From JAVBKV01 sp031553885 (GTDB lineage: Bacteria; Bacteroidota; Bacteroidia; Bacteroidales; Azobacteroidaceae), in contig JAVBKV010000012.1 in NCBI GenBank assembly GCA_031553885.1, positions 1 to 61,672 on the forward strand: 61,672 bases of DNA. Direction: 5' to 3'. Each line of letters begins with the position of its first letter. The first letter of the stretch is position 1. Shown piece after piece: positions 24,530 through 35,035 of this stretch. Below the pieces are notes generated by a model, which was not told where the DNA came from, made no database searches, and saw nothing but the letters and a program-made list of their open reading frames with translations. A program made the position numbers and the translations under genes.

Positions 24530-25276
24530 TTATAACTCCGCTTCCCGGTTTGCTCTGCGAATCGCATTCCTTACCTTTTCCTTATCGGTCAGAAAGAGAT
24601 AACGTTCGCTTTTCATATCGTTGAATTCTTCACTGAAATATTTCATCCGGGAAGGAAACGAGCCCCGGAAAGACCCATGAAATTCTTTTAATCCCGTTGA
24701 ACGAACCAACCGGGCGATGTTATCTTCGGTAATACCTGCTCCGGGCTGAATGATAATCCTTTCTCCGGCCTGACGAATCAGCTTGCGGATTACATCAGCT
24801 CCTTTCTGAGCCGTTTTTTCTCCTCCTGAGGTAAGGATACGTTCACAGCCGATATCAATTACATCTTCCAGGCTTTGATACAAATCCCTGCTGCGATCGA
24901 AAGCCCGGTGAAAAGTGACCCCCATTTTATACCTGTGAGCCCGTTCGACCAGTTCGCGACAACGCACTTTATCAATTGTTCCATCCTCATTCAACATACC
25001 AATAACAACTCCGTCACAACCAATCTCGCCACACATTGAAATTTCGTCTTTCATGATTTCAAACTCCAGATCGTCGTACAAAAAATCACCTCCACGGGGA
25101 CGAATCAGAATATAAAGCTGAATCTGTAATTCTTGTCTCAGTAACCGGATCTGAACCGATGAAGGAGTCGTTCCTCCTTCTGCCAGGTTATCACAGAATT
25201 CCACCCGGACGGCACCGCCTTCCCGGGCGGCCAATGCCGATTGAATGGAAGTGGCACATACTTCTAGCTGTATCAT
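24530..25276 (-). CDS. cutC: CutC family protein
   Basis: Protein of 248 aa with a TIM-barrel fold, of normal CutC length. Recognisable parts are the start LEVCATSIQSALAAREGGAV, VEFCDNLAEGGTTPS, IRPRGGDFLYDDLEFEIM, VTFHRAFDRSRD and RILTSGGEKTAQKGADVI. CutC was linked to copper handling in E. coli, but that role is disputed and no enzymatic reaction is firmly established. It stands alone, divergent from ruvA, with a TACCTTTG box upstream at 25346-25339. Confidence 0.92.
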   Translation of the reverse strand: MIQLEVCATSIQSALAAREGGAVRVEFCDNLAEGGTTPSSVQIRLLRQELQIQLYILIRPRGGDFLYDDLEFEIMKDEISMCGEIGCDGVVIGMLNEDGTIDKVRCRELVERAHRYKMGVTFHRAFDRSRDLYQSLEDVIDIGCERILTSGGEKTAQKGADVIRKLIRQAGERIIIQPGAGITEDNIARLVRSTGLKEFHGSFRGSFPSRMKYFSEEFNDMKSERYLFLTDKEKVRNAIRRANREAEL

Positions 25277-25338
25277 TTTGAGTTGTTATTTTTATTTCTG
25301 AAACTAACTTAATAATAAAAAGGTTTTGAATTTTGCGA

Positions 25339-25346
25339 CAAAGGTA
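25339..25346 (-). promoter_or_regulatory. Candidate -7 box for cutC
   Basis: The minus strand reads TACCTTTG about 63 bases before the cutC start. There is no TTTG at the expected distance. Confidence 0.4.
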
Positions 25347-25423
25347 CGATTTTCTGTTAGACAATATATACGTTTTTTTAGATTCTTTCGTTATTAATAG
25401 TGATTAGCTAATTAATACACTTT

Positions 25424-26008
25424 ATGCTAGACTATATCAAAGGAGAAATTGCAGAATTGACTCCCGCTTCGGTAGTGATCGAAACGGGCGGTTTGGGTTA
25501 CATAGCCCACATTTCACTCAATACTTACAGCGCCCTTAACGGATTAAAAAACGCCAAGATCTACGTTTATGAAGCAATCCGGGAAGACGCCCACCAGTTG
25601 TTCGGATTCACAGATAAACGGGAACGGGAACTTTTTCTGCTCCTGATCTCTGTTTCCGGAGTCGGCGCCAATACGGCCCGGATGGTCTTATCCTCCATTG
25701 CCACGTACGAACTGGAAGGGATCATCTCCTCCGGCAATGCCAATGCCCTGAAAACCGTGAAAGGTATCGGAAGCAAAACGGCAGAACGGATTATTATCGA
25801 CCTGAAAGACAAGGTCAAAACAAGTGGAGGAACTATAACCGGAACCTCTTCTGCTCCTTCCGGAGAAGCAGCCAATGAGGCAATTGCAGCGTTGATGATG
25901 CTGGGATTCAATCAACTTGCCTCTCAGAAAGTGGTATCCAAAATTAATAAAGATAATCCTTCAATGACGGTAGAAGAAATTATCAAAAATGCACTAAAAA
26001 TGCTTTAA
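25424..26008 (+). CDS. ruvA: Holliday junction DNA helicase subunit RuvA
   Basis: Protein of 194 aa, normal for RuvA, which binds four-way junctions as a tetramer and positions RuvB for branch migration. It has an OB-fold (1-62, MLDYIKGEIAELTPASVVIE), helix-hairpin-helix motifs (about 70-130, LLLISVSGVGANTARMVL and LKTVKGIGSKTAERIIIDLK), and a C-terminal RuvB-binding domain (about 148-194). Its stop overlaps the sprA start (TAATG), so the two are co-transcribed. A ruvA-sprA pair occurs in other Bacteroidetes. Confidence 0.95.
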   Translation: MLDYIKGEIAELTPASVVIETGGLGYIAHISLNTYSALNGLKNAKIYVYEAIREDAHQLFGFTDKRERELFLLLISVSGVGANTARMVLSSIATYELEGIISSGNANALKTVKGIGSKTAERIIIDLKDKVKTSGGTITGTSSAPSGEAANEAIAALMMLGFNQLASQKVVSKINKDNPSMTVEEIIKNALKML

Positions 26009-29000
26009 TGAAACACTGGGGGAAATACATATCCATCGTTTTTTTCATCTTACTGACCGGAGGATTCTACAACCTGTATGCAGACCTTTCGGCAGCGGAC
26101 AATTATCTCCCGAACATTACCCCGGAAGGTCTTCAGGATACGAACTCCCAGGCACGCCAGGATTCTGTAACGCAGGCAAAAGCAGCTAAACTACCGCAGG
26201 ATACGCTTCCGCCTAAATACCCGGTCGGAAAAATCATGCCGGAAGAATACCAGGATTTGCTTAGGAACCACCCCATCGATCTTAAAAATCCGGAAAATTT
26301 CAATTCAAACTTCATTTATAATCCGGCAACCAATCGTTACGAAATCCGATCGAAAATCGGAGACATGGATGTGGCTACCCCATTGACGTTGACTCAGGAA
26401 GAATACCTGGACTACAGTTTGCAGAAAAGTAGGAATTCCTTCTTCCGGAAGAAAAATGAGGAAAATTTTCTGAATAAAGGCGAAGATAAAGACGCCCTGT
26501 CCATGTTTGACTTTAATTTCGATCTGGGACCTGCAGAAAAATTATTCGGACCAGGCGGAGTCAAGTTGCAGGCTCAGGGTGGAGCCGATATTAAAATGGC
26601 AATGACCAGGACTTCTACCGGTAATCCGACCTTGACAGAACAACAACGTAACCGGACCGCTTTTGATTTCGATGCCCAGATTCAGACCAACATATCTGCT
26701 TCTGTCGGAGATAAAATCAATTTTGACCTGAATTACAACACTGAATCCACATTCGATTTCGATACGAAAAAAATCAAACTGGGATATACCGGAAAAGAAG
26801 ATGAGATTATCAAAACACTGGAATTCGGAAATGTCAGCATGAACACCACCAATTCCCTGATCCGGGGTGGAGCGGCGCTGTTTGGGATAAAAACAGAATT
26901 GCAGTTTGGAAAACTGACGGTAGGGGCTATTTTTTCCCAACAGGAATCCCAATCCAGGAGTATATCTTCCAAGGGTACCACACAAACTACTCCTTTCGAA
27001 GTCACAGCTGACGCCTACGATGAAAATACCCACTTTTTCCTGGCTCATTATTTCCGGGATAATTACGATAAAAACATGAGTACCCTCCCGTATATTGCTT
27101 CAGGAATCAGCATCGATCGGATCGAGGTATGGGTTACCAACAAAAGAGCCATTTACAATGAACCCCGTAACATCGTAGCCTTTACCGACCTGGCAGAATA
27201 CGATTCCATAAGCAACAAGACCGGATTTGTAATCAGGCAGGGAAACCTTAATATTCCCTACAATAAAGCCAATACTTTATACCAGAACGTTACGGAAGAT
27301 TACCCTGGAGCCCGGGATATCAGCACGGTTAACCAGACATTTGAAGGAAGTCCTCTGAAAGGTGGACGGGACTACGAAAATATTGCAAATGCAAGGAAAC
27401 TCGATCGTTCCGAATATATTCTGAACAGTCAATTGGGGTATATTTCTCTCCGATCTCCTCTTCAACCTGACGAAGTGTTAGCTGTCGCGTTCGAATACAA
27501 CTACCGGGGACAGGTTTATCAGGTAGGGGAATTCTCTACCGATAACACTTCCGGTTCCGAAGGTTCAACTTCGAATACACAACAAAACCTGTACCTGAAA
27601 TTACTGAAGGGGATATCCATGTCGCCGGACGCAGCATACTGGGAGCTGATGATGAAGAACATATACACCATCACCAGTTCAGGTGCGTCATCCATCGAAC
27701 AGGATAAGTTCAAATTGAATATCAAGTACCAGAATGATACAACCGGCATCTATCTGAATTACATTTCCGAAGGCAGTATTGCCAACCAACTCTTATTGCA
27801 GGTAATGAACCTGGACCGGCTGGATAGCCGTAAAGAATCTTATCCTGATGGGTTTTTCGATTATGTGGAAGGATATACCGTTATTTCAGAAAGTGGGAAA
27901 ATCATCTTCCCGGTAATAGAACCGTTCGGATCGCATTTACGTAAAAAAATCAACGATGATGCGATTGCTGACAAATACGTTTACCAGGAATTATATGATT
28001 CCACACTGACCGTAGCCCGGCAGGTTGCTGAAAGAAATAAATTCATTCTGTCGGGAGAATACAAAGGATCGGCCGGAAACAATATCGAACTGGGAGGATC
28101 TAATATCGCCCGGGGATCAGTTGTCGTATCTGCAAACGGAGTCCGGTTGAAAGAAAATGTCGATTACACCGTCGATTATGCAACCGGAAATGTCACAGTT
28201 ATTAATCCGGTATATGAAAATGCCAAAATCGATATTTCCTCCGAAAATCAATCGACATACGGTATGCAGCGGAAAACAATGATGGGATTGAACCTGAATT
28301 ACGCCATCAATCCCAATTTCAATATTGGCGGAACAATCATGAATCTGAGCGAGATGCCGATCACCATGAAAACCAACCCGGGAGAAGAATCCATCAACAA
28401 TACACTGTTTGGTTTCAATACCAATTATACGACACAATCGCAATGGCTGACCAACCTGGTGGATAAACTGCCTCTTGTTAACCTCACTGCTCCTTCCCAG
28501 ATCAGTTTCAGTGCCGAATATGCAAAGCTCATTCCCGGCCACTACGAAAATAAATACGGAGGAAATTATTCTTATATCGACGACTTTGAACAAGCTAAAC
28601 TGAGTATCGATCTCCGGTCCCCATACGCCTGGAGTTTATCGTCAACCCCCAGTTTTTTTCAGGAATCAACCCGGGCCAATGACATCGAATATGGTAAAAA
28701 CCGCTCGTTGCTGGCCTGGTATTACATCGACGGACTTTTCACTAAAAAATCGGCGCTAACTCCCACTCACATTAAAAATGACCTGGATCAGTTGTCTAAT
28801 CATTACGTCAGGGAAGTTTCCGAACTGGAGCTTTTCCCGGGTAAAGATCAACGCTACAACGAATCTTCGACCCTGCCTGTATTCAACCTGGCTTTCTACC
28901 CGAAAGAAAGAGGCCCTTATAACCTGGATGCAAGGGGTATGGATCGCAACGGGACCTTGCTCAACCCTCAAGCCCGGTGGGGAGGAATTACACGGAAGAT

Positions 29001-32000
29001 AGAAAGCGGTCAGACCGACTTCGAAGCCAATAACATCGAACACATCGAATTCTGGTTGCTCGATCCTTTTATCTACGAACCGAATTCACCGGGAGGAGAC
29101 TTGTACTTCAACCTGGGTGAAATATCGGAAGATGTTTTGAAGGATGGAAAAAAATTCTTCGAAAACGGATTGCCGATCAATGGGGATACGACTGCTGTTG
29201 AAAAAACCGTATGGGGGAAAGTACCTAAACGCCAATCGTTGGCTTATGCTTTTGACGACAATACGAAAGGAGCCAGAAGAATACAGGACGTCGGACTCAA
29301 CGGCTTAAGTACAAAAGAAGAGCTTGAATTTGACACTTACGTAAACTACCTGAATGACCTCAAATCCCAGTTAGATGATACCACGATCGAATACATGACG
29401 GGCGATCCATTCTCTCCGTTAAACGATCCGGGCGGAGATACTTACCATTATTTCCGGGGAAGTGATTATGACAGAGTAAAAATGCCGATCCTCGGTCGTT
29501 ACAAACGATATAACGGCACAGAAGGCAACTCGGCGGATTCCGATGATTCCCCGGAAAGCTACAATACGGCAGCCAGACAGATCCCGGACGTGGAAGACAT
29601 CAACCAGGACAACACGCTGAATGAAAATGAAAAATACTTCCAATACAAAGTATCGATCCGTCCGAAGGAACTGGAAGTTGGAAACAATTACATTGCCGAC
29701 AAACGCTCAGCCCGCGTTTCATTGAAAAACGGAACAACGGATACGGTCAACTGGTACCTGTTCAAAATACCTATCCGGGACTTCAAGGATAAAGTAGGAG
29801 ACATCCGGGATTTCAAAACCATCCGTTTCATGCGTATGTTCCTGACAAATTTTTCAGACTCGACTGTGCTCCGTTTCGGTACATTTGAACTAGTCCGTGG
29901 AAACTGGAGGGTATATACCAACGACCTGTCCAATCCGAATCTCCCACCCACAGGAACCGCTGCAGTCAGTTTGTCAACGGTCAACATAGAAGAAAACGGA
30001 GACCGGGAGCCGGTTAATTATGTAATGCCTCCGGGAGTGAACCGGATTATGGATCCCAGTCAGCCTCAACTCCGCCAACAAAACGAACAGGCCTTATCGG
30101 TAAAAATTACAGATCTGGCACCTGGCGATGCACGCGCCATTTATAAATCGACTGGTTTGGATTCCCGCCAGTACCGTCGCCTCCAGATGTTTACTCACGC
30201 CGAAAAATTACCACTGGATGTTACAGGACTTCAGGACGATGATCTTTCTGTTTTCCTGCGCCTGGGTTCGGATTATAAAAACAATTACTACGAATATGAA
30301 ATACCGTTGAAACTGACCCCTCCAAGGCCTGGCAGTAAATATACGAACAGCAACAGCGACAGGGAAATTGTATGGCCGGATGCCAACCTGTTCGATTTTC
30401 CGTTTGAGTTATTGACCGACCTAAAATTAAAAAGAAATAAAGAAAAACGAAGAGCTGGCTCTACGGTCAGCTATTATACCCCATTCTCCGAATTCGATCC
30501 GAATAAACCCATGAACAAAGTAACGATTGTGGGAAATCCGACCATATCAGATATCAAAGTAATCATGATCGGTGTACGGAATAATTCCAGGAGTGTCAAA
30601 TCGACCGAAGTTTGGGTCAATGAATTGCGTCTGACCGATTTCAATGAAGACGGAGGCTGGGCAGCAAACGCCAACCTGTATGTCGGACTTTCCGATCTGG
30701 CTACCTTCAATTTTTCGGGAAATAAAGAAACCGCCGGATTTGGCGGCCTGGATCAGGGCATCATGGATCGTAACCTGGATGATAAACACCGGTACAGTGT
30801 TTCCTCTGACGTTCAGTTAGGTAAATTCTTTCCGGAAAACAAAGTGAGCCTTCCGCTTTTTTACTCTTATGCGGAAGAAGTAATCAGTCCCAAATACAAC
30901 CCCCTGGATCAGGATGTTCTGCTGAAAGACGCCCTGGATGCCGTAGACTCGAAAGCAGAAAAAGACTCCATAAAAAATTATTCCCAGGATAAAATCACGA
31001 CGAAACAAATCAGTCTCAATAATGTACGGGTGAATGTAACCAGTAAGAACCCCATGCCTTACGATCCGGCCAACTTCACATTGGGTTACTCGTTTGCCGA
31101 AGAAAATAAACAAAACCCTTCTACCCAATACGAACGGACCACCGATATGCGTACGGCTTTTGCATATAGTTATTCGCCGATGGCCAAACCCTGGGAACCC
31201 TTTAAAACCAACAAGAGTAATTCAGCTGCAATCAAATCCCTGAAAGAAATCGGGATCGGCTATCTGCCCTCCAACCTGTCGTTTACGTCCGATATCAGGA
31301 GGAATTATTACGAAGTTCAACTACGTGACCTGAATAGTATAGGAACAAAGATAGATCCTTCTTTCCGGGAAGATTTCATCTGGAACCGTACCGGAGCCCT
31401 TCAATGGGCACTGACCAAGAACCTGAATGTATCGATCACAACAGGTACGGAAGCCCGGATCGACGCTCCTCATGTGCAGGTCAATAAAAAGTTTAATGGA
31501 GACGAATATACCCAATGGAAAGATGCTGTATGGCAAAGCATCCGGGATTTGGGCACACCGCTCGACTACAACCAGTTGTTCACGGCATCGTATAACATTC
31601 CGTTCAGGCTCATTCGTCCGCTCAGTTTTATCTCGGCAGGAATAAGCTACAACGCAACATATAACTGGGCCAGAGGAGCAACTATCAAGTCGGAAGAAGG
31701 AGCAATCATTGAAAACGGAAACATAATCACCAATAACCGTATACTGGGAATTGACAATGCAACCCTGAATTTCAATCTTTTATACAATAAGATTCCATTT
31801 TTGGACGAGGTAAACAAAAAATTCGCCCTCAAGTCGAACCAATTAAGAACAGTATCTGCCAGAACAACCCCAGCCGGCACTGATCCGAAACAAAAACCGC
31901 AGCAAAAAAAATACGAAGGTTCAATCAAGCTCAATACCGACTCGGCAACTGTTGTCAGACACCAGTTGAACAACAAACGCCTGCGTATCACCGCCCGTAC

Positions 32001-33588
32001 AGAAAACGGCAAACTTTACGAAGTAAAATTCAAAGCGGTCGATAACAACTCGATCCGTATTAACAACAAGGATTCGGTTAACCTGAAACTGACTATTTCC
32101 CAACTTCCTCCATTGGAAGAAACGACCTGGTACAAAGTGGCTCAGGTCGCTACACGGGGATTGATGATGGTTCGTACCGTCAGTTTCTCCTACAACCAAA
32201 CCAACGGATTGATGGTTCCTAATTTCCGTCCCGACGTGGGAGATTTCTTTGGTCAGGGAAGTACCAGCTTTGGAAATGCACCGGGATTGGATTTCGCTTT
32301 CGGACTTACCGATGAAGGATACCTCGATAAAGCCAATCAAAACAACTGGCTGATTAAAAGTGAGGATAACATTACCCCGGCCATGTATACCAATTCTGAA
32401 GTTTTCAATTTCACATCCACACTAGAACCATTCACCGGAATGCGGATCAACCTGAATGCTTCCAGGAGTAACATGCAGCGGAAAGAAATTTATTTTATGT
32501 ACGATGATGCTCCGAACAAATTTAACGGAGATTTTAATATCACCACAATTGCACTTAGTTCTGCATTCGAAAAAAACGATGTAAAGAACGATTACCATTC
32601 TCCATCGTTCGAAAAATTCCTGAATAACCGTCAGATTATAGCTAACCGGTTGGAACAACAATATAAACAGACGAATTATCCGGATGCAGGTTTCATTGCC
32701 TCTGAAACGCATTATGGCAATACGCCTTATAGTCCAAGCGTGGGTAATGTAGACCCGAATTCATCGGATGTACTGATTCCTGCTTTTATTGCTGCTTATA
32801 CCGGAAAAAATGCCAATTCCGTCGGATTATCGGCATTCCCTTCCCTCAAAAGTATATTGCCTAACTGGAAAATTACATACGATGGTCTCAGCCAATTGAG
32901 TTTATTCAAAAAATACTTCAAGAACTTTACACTGACACATGAATACAAATGCCGCTATGCCGTAGGGGCTTACAGCTCATTCCTGAACTGGGTGGGAGCG
33001 GACGATCACTCCGGTAATCCGATCAACGGAGACCTGGGGTATATCCGGAATGTTCTCTCCGAAAATCCGACACCCTCTTCTCCTTACGATATTACGGCAG
33101 TCAGCATTACGGAAGCATTCAACCCGCTGATCGGACTTGACGCCATGTTCCTGAACAACATGAAACTGATGGCTAACTGGAATACCACCCGGAACGTCAA
33201 CCTGAATGTTTCTGCTTATCAGATTGTGGAAACTTCCACTCAAACGTTCAAATTGGACCTGGGTTACCGGTTGACCGAGTTCAACAAAGTACTCAAAATG
33301 AGAAAAAGCGGAGGACAGAATTTCAGCAATGACCTTACAGTCACGGCCGGTGTCTCTTTTACAAAAATGCAAAGCCTGATCCGGAAAATACAGGACGCTT
33401 TCACACAGGCAACCAGTGGGGATTCCCAAACTATGATTAAACTATCAGCCGATTACAGCCTCAGTAAATCGCTGACCATCCAGGCTTTTTACGACAGGCA
33501 GGTCAACAAGCCGCTTGTCTCTTCCACAGCTTATCCGCTGACTAAATCCAGTTTTGGAGTCAGCCTGAGGGTCAGTTTAATGCGATAA
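26008..33588 (+). CDS. sprA: SprA (Sov), outer-membrane translocon of the type IX secretion system
   Basis: Giant protein of 2526 aa forming the very wide beta-barrel through which T9SS cargo crosses the outer membrane. The N-terminal signal is MKHWGKYISIVFFILLTGGF. The rest is beta-rich with alternating aromatic strands throughout, including SprA-type stretches such as SYIDDFEQAKLSIDLRSPYAW and the region around VNELRLTDFNEDGGWAANAN. Length agrees with known SprA proteins (about 2400-2500 aa). The last residues, FGVSLRVSLMR, look like a final outer-membrane strand. The frame is intact. It is far from the gldKLMN cluster at 48.7-55 kb, as usual in the phylum. Confidence 0.95.
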   Translation: MKHWGKYISIVFFILLTGGFYNLYADLSAADNYLPNITPEGLQDTNSQARQDSVTQAKAAKLPQDTLPPKYPVGKIMPEEYQDLLRNHPIDLKNPENFNSNFIYNPATNRYEIRSKIGDMDVATPLTLTQEEYLDYSLQKSRNSFFRKKNEENFLNKGEDKDALSMFDFNFDLGPAEKLFGPGGVKLQAQGGADIKMAMTRTSTGNPTLTEQQRNRTAFDFDAQIQTNISASVGDKINFDLNYNTESTFDFDTKKIKLGYTGKEDEIIKTLEFGNVSMNTTNSLIRGGAALFGIKTELQFGKLTVGAIFSQQESQSRSISSKGTTQTTPFEVTADAYDENTHFFLAHYFRDNYDKNMSTLPYIASGISIDRIEVWVTNKRAIYNEPRNIVAFTDLAEYDSISNKTGFVIRQGNLNIPYNKANTLYQNVTEDYPGARDISTVNQTFEGSPLKGGRDYENIANARKLDRSEYILNSQLGYISLRSPLQPDEVLAVAFEYNYRGQVYQVGEFSTDNTSGSEGSTSNTQQNLYLKLLKGISMSPDAAYWELMMKNIYTITSSGASSIEQDKFKLNIKYQNDTTGIYLNYISEGSIANQLLLQVMNLDRLDSRKESYPDGFFDYVEGYTVISESGKIIFPVIEPFGSHLRKKINDDAIADKYVYQELYDSTLTVARQVAERNKFILSGEYKGSAGNNIELGGSNIARGSVVVSANGVRLKENVDYTVDYATGNVTVINPVYENAKIDISSENQSTYGMQRKTMMGLNLNYAINPNFNIGGTIMNLSEMPITMKTNPGEESINNTLFGFNTNYTTQSQWLTNLVDKLPLVNLTAPSQISFSAEYAKLIPGHYENKYGGNYSYIDDFEQAKLSIDLRSPYAWSLSSTPSFFQESTRANDIEYGKNRSLLAWYYIDGLFTKKSALTPTHIKNDLDQLSNHYVREVSELELFPGKDQRYNESSTLPVFNLAFYPKERGPYNLDARGMDRNGTLLNPQARWGGITRKIESGQTDFEANNIEHIEFWLLDPFIYEPNSPGGDLYFNLGEISEDVLKDGKKFFENGLPINGDTTAVEKTVWGKVPKRQSLAYAFDDNTKGARRIQDVGLNGLSTKEELEFDTYVNYLNDLKSQLDDTTIEYMTGDPFSPLNDPGGDTYHYFRGSDYDRVKMPILGRYKRYNGTEGNSADSDDSPESYNTAARQIPDVEDINQDNTLNENEKYFQYKVSIRPKELEVGNNYIADKRSARVSLKNGTTDTVNWYLFKIPIRDFKDKVGDIRDFKTIRFMRMFLTNFSDSTVLRFGTFELVRGNWRVYTNDLSNPNLPPTGTAAVSLSTVNIEENGDREPVNYVMPPGVNRIMDPSQPQLRQQNEQALSVKITDLAPGDARAIYKSTGLDSRQYRRLQMFTHAEKLPLDVTGLQDDDLSVFLRLGSDYKNNYYEYEIPLKLTPPRPGSKYTNSNSDREIVWPDANLFDFPFELLTDLKLKRNKEKRRAGSTVSYYTPFSEFDPNKPMNKVTIVGNPTISDIKVIMIGVRNNSRSVKSTEVWVNELRLTDFNEDGGWAANANLYVGLSDLATFNFSGNKETAGFGGLDQGIMDRNLDDKHRYSVSSDVQLGKFFPENKVSLPLFYSYAEEVISPKYNPLDQDVLLKDALDAVDSKAEKDSIKNYSQDKITTKQISLNNVRVNVTSKNPMPYDPANFTLGYSFAEENKQNPSTQYERTTDMRTAFAYSYSPMAKPWEPFKTNKSNSAAIKSLKEIGIGYLPSNLSFTSDIRRNYYEVQLRDLNSIGTKIDPSFREDFIWNRTGALQWALTKNLNVSITTGTEARIDAPHVQVNKKFNGDEYTQWKDAVWQSIRDLGTPLDYNQLFTASYNIPFRLIRPLSFISAGISYNATYNWARGATIKSEEGAIIENGNIITNNRILGIDNATLNFNLLYNKIPFLDEVNKKFALKSNQLRTVSARTTPAGTDPKQKPQQKKYEGSIKLNTDSATVVRHQLNNKRLRITARTENGKLYEVKFKAVDNNSIRINNKDSVNLKLTISQLPPLEETTWYKVAQVATRGLMMVRTVSFSYNQTNGLMVPNFRPDVGDFFGQGSTSFGNAPGLDFAFGLTDEGYLDKANQNNWLIKSEDNITPAMYTNSEVFNFTSTLEPFTGMRINLNASRSNMQRKEIYFMYDDAPNKFNGDFNITTIALSSAFEKNDVKNDYHSPSFEKFLNNRQIIANRLEQQYKQTNYPDAGFIASETHYGNTPYSPSVGNVDPNSSDVLIPAFIAAYTGKNANSVGLSAFPSLKSILPNWKITYDGLSQLSLFKKYFKNFTLTHEYKCRYAVGAYSSFLNWVGADDHSGNPINGDLGYIRNVLSENPTPSSPYDITAVSITEAFNPLIGLDAMFLNNMKLMANWNTTRNVNLNVSAYQIVETSTQTFKLDLGYRLTEFNKVLKMRKSGGQNFSNDLTVTAGVSFTKMQSLIRKIQDAFTQATSGDSQTMIKLSADYSLSKSLTIQAFYDRQVNKPLVSSTAYPLTKSSFGVSLRVSLMR

Positions 33589-33615
33589 AAATAAAACCGT
33601 AAAAAACACAGAGCC

Positions 33616-35025
33616 ATGAACAGCAACGATTTATTACCGTATTTATTATCAGGAGTTATCATACCTTCCGGATCATTATTCGCTCAGAAAGCCAGCCCAT
33701 CCGGTACAGAAAAGCCTAATATTATTTATATCCTGGCCGATGACCTGGGCTATGGAGACCTCAGTTGCTACGGTCAGAAGAAATTTCAGACACCTCATAT
33801 TGATTCATTGGCTGCACAGGGAATGAAATTTACCAGCCACTATGCAGGCTGTACGGTCAGCGCCCCTTCCCGTGCTTCCCTGATGACAGGGTTACATACC
33901 GGACACACGCCCATCCGGGGAAATAAAGGAGAAAACACTCCTTATGGTACATTCGATTCATCCCTGCCCTCCCTATTTGTAACAGTGGCCGAATGCCTCA
34001 AAAAGCAAAACTACACTACCGGATGCGTAGGAAAATGGGGTATGGGAGGACCTGGCACACAAGGTCATCCGAACAATCAGGGATTTGATTATTTTTACGG
34101 TCACCTGAGCCAGCTGGATGCTCACTTTTATTATCCGGAATACCTGTTTGAAAATGAAAAGAAAATCGAATTAAACAAACAATTCTACAGTCAGGATTTA
34201 TTTCTGGAAAAAGCATCCAGGTTCATTACGGACAACAAGAACAAACCCTTCTTCCTTTATTTTGCTGTCACGATCCCACACGCCGAATTGGTTGTTCCGG
34301 AAGAATATGCAAGTAAATATGCAGGCAAATTTGAAGATGAGCCCTGGGGTAAGCCAGGAGGGCAACATTATGGATATACTCCTCACAAACATGCTTCTTT
34401 CGCCGGAATGATCGACCGTCTGGACGGAGATGTGGGAAAAATCCGCCAATTGCTGAAAGACCTGGGAATAGACCGGAATACCCTGATTATTTTCACCTCG
34501 GATAACGGACCACACAAAGAGGGAGGAGCCGATCCGGACTTTTTCAACAGTGGTGGCGGATACAAAGGATACAAACGAGACCTCTACGAAGGTGGCATCC
34601 GGGTGCCTATGATCGCCTGCTGGCCGGGCAAAATCACTTCGGGAAAACACTGTGACCACCCCTCCGCATTCTGGGATTTCCTACCCACAGCCTGTGAAAT
34701 CAGCGGAGCATCCCTTCCGGAAAATATCGATGGTATTTCCTACCTGCCCTCTCTTCTAGGGAAAAAGCAGAAAAAGCACCCTTATCTTTACTGGGAATTT
34801 CATGAATACAACGGGACTCAGGCTGTTCGCATGGGAAAATGGAAAGCAATCCGACTCAAAGCATCAGGTAATCCCGATGCCCCGATTGAGTTATACGATC
34901 TCAATAACGATCCCGGCGAAACCAGAAATGTTGCCGCTCAACATCAGGATATTGTCCGTAAAATGGACCAGCTGTTGAGAGAAGCACACCAGGAAGACCC
35001 GGAGTGGCCGTTCTTTAACAACTGA
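33616..35025 (+). CDS. Exported sulfatase of the serine type
   Basis: Protein of 469 aa of the alkaline-phosphatase-like sulfatase family (arylsulfatase branch). Metal-binding motifs are YILADDLGYGDLSCYG and IIFTSDNGPHKEGG. The formylglycine motif reads S-A-P-S-R-A-S-L-M-T-G with Ser82 at the modified position, so it needs an anaerobic sulfatase-maturing radical-SAM enzyme, not found in this window. A Cys occurs at residue 79 but is out of register. The N-terminus (MNSNDLLPYLLSGVIIPSGS then LFAQ) looks like a weak signal peptide. It starts 27 bases after sprA and may share its transcript. Probable targets are sulfated host glycans; the exact substrate is unknown. Confidence 0.9.
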   Translation: MNSNDLLPYLLSGVIIPSGSLFAQKASPSGTEKPNIIYILADDLGYGDLSCYGQKKFQTPHIDSLAAQGMKFTSHYAGCTVSAPSRASLMTGLHTGHTPIRGNKGENTPYGTFDSSLPSLFVTVAECLKKQNYTTGCVGKWGMGGPGTQGHPNNQGFDYFYGHLSQLDAHFYYPEYLFENEKKIELNKQFYSQDLFLEKASRFITDNKNKPFFLYFAVTIPHAELVVPEEYASKYAGKFEDEPWGKPGGQHYGYTPHKHASFAGMIDRLDGDVGKIRQLLKDLGIDRNTLIIFTSDNGPHKEGGADPDFFNSGGGYKGYKRDLYEGGIRVPMIACWPGKITSGKHCDHPSAFWDFLPTACEISGASLPENIDGISYLPSLLGKKQKKHPYLYWEFHEYNGTQAVRMGKWKAIRLKASGNPDAPIELYDLNNDPGETRNVAAQHQDIVRKMDQLLREAHQEDPEWPFFNN

Positions 35026-35035
35026 CATTCAACAA

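Noticed and set aside
26542..27048. Long minus-strand frames opposite sprA
   Set aside because: The sprA frame is continuous and typical. The opposite frames are shadows of its codon pattern and translate to no known protein.
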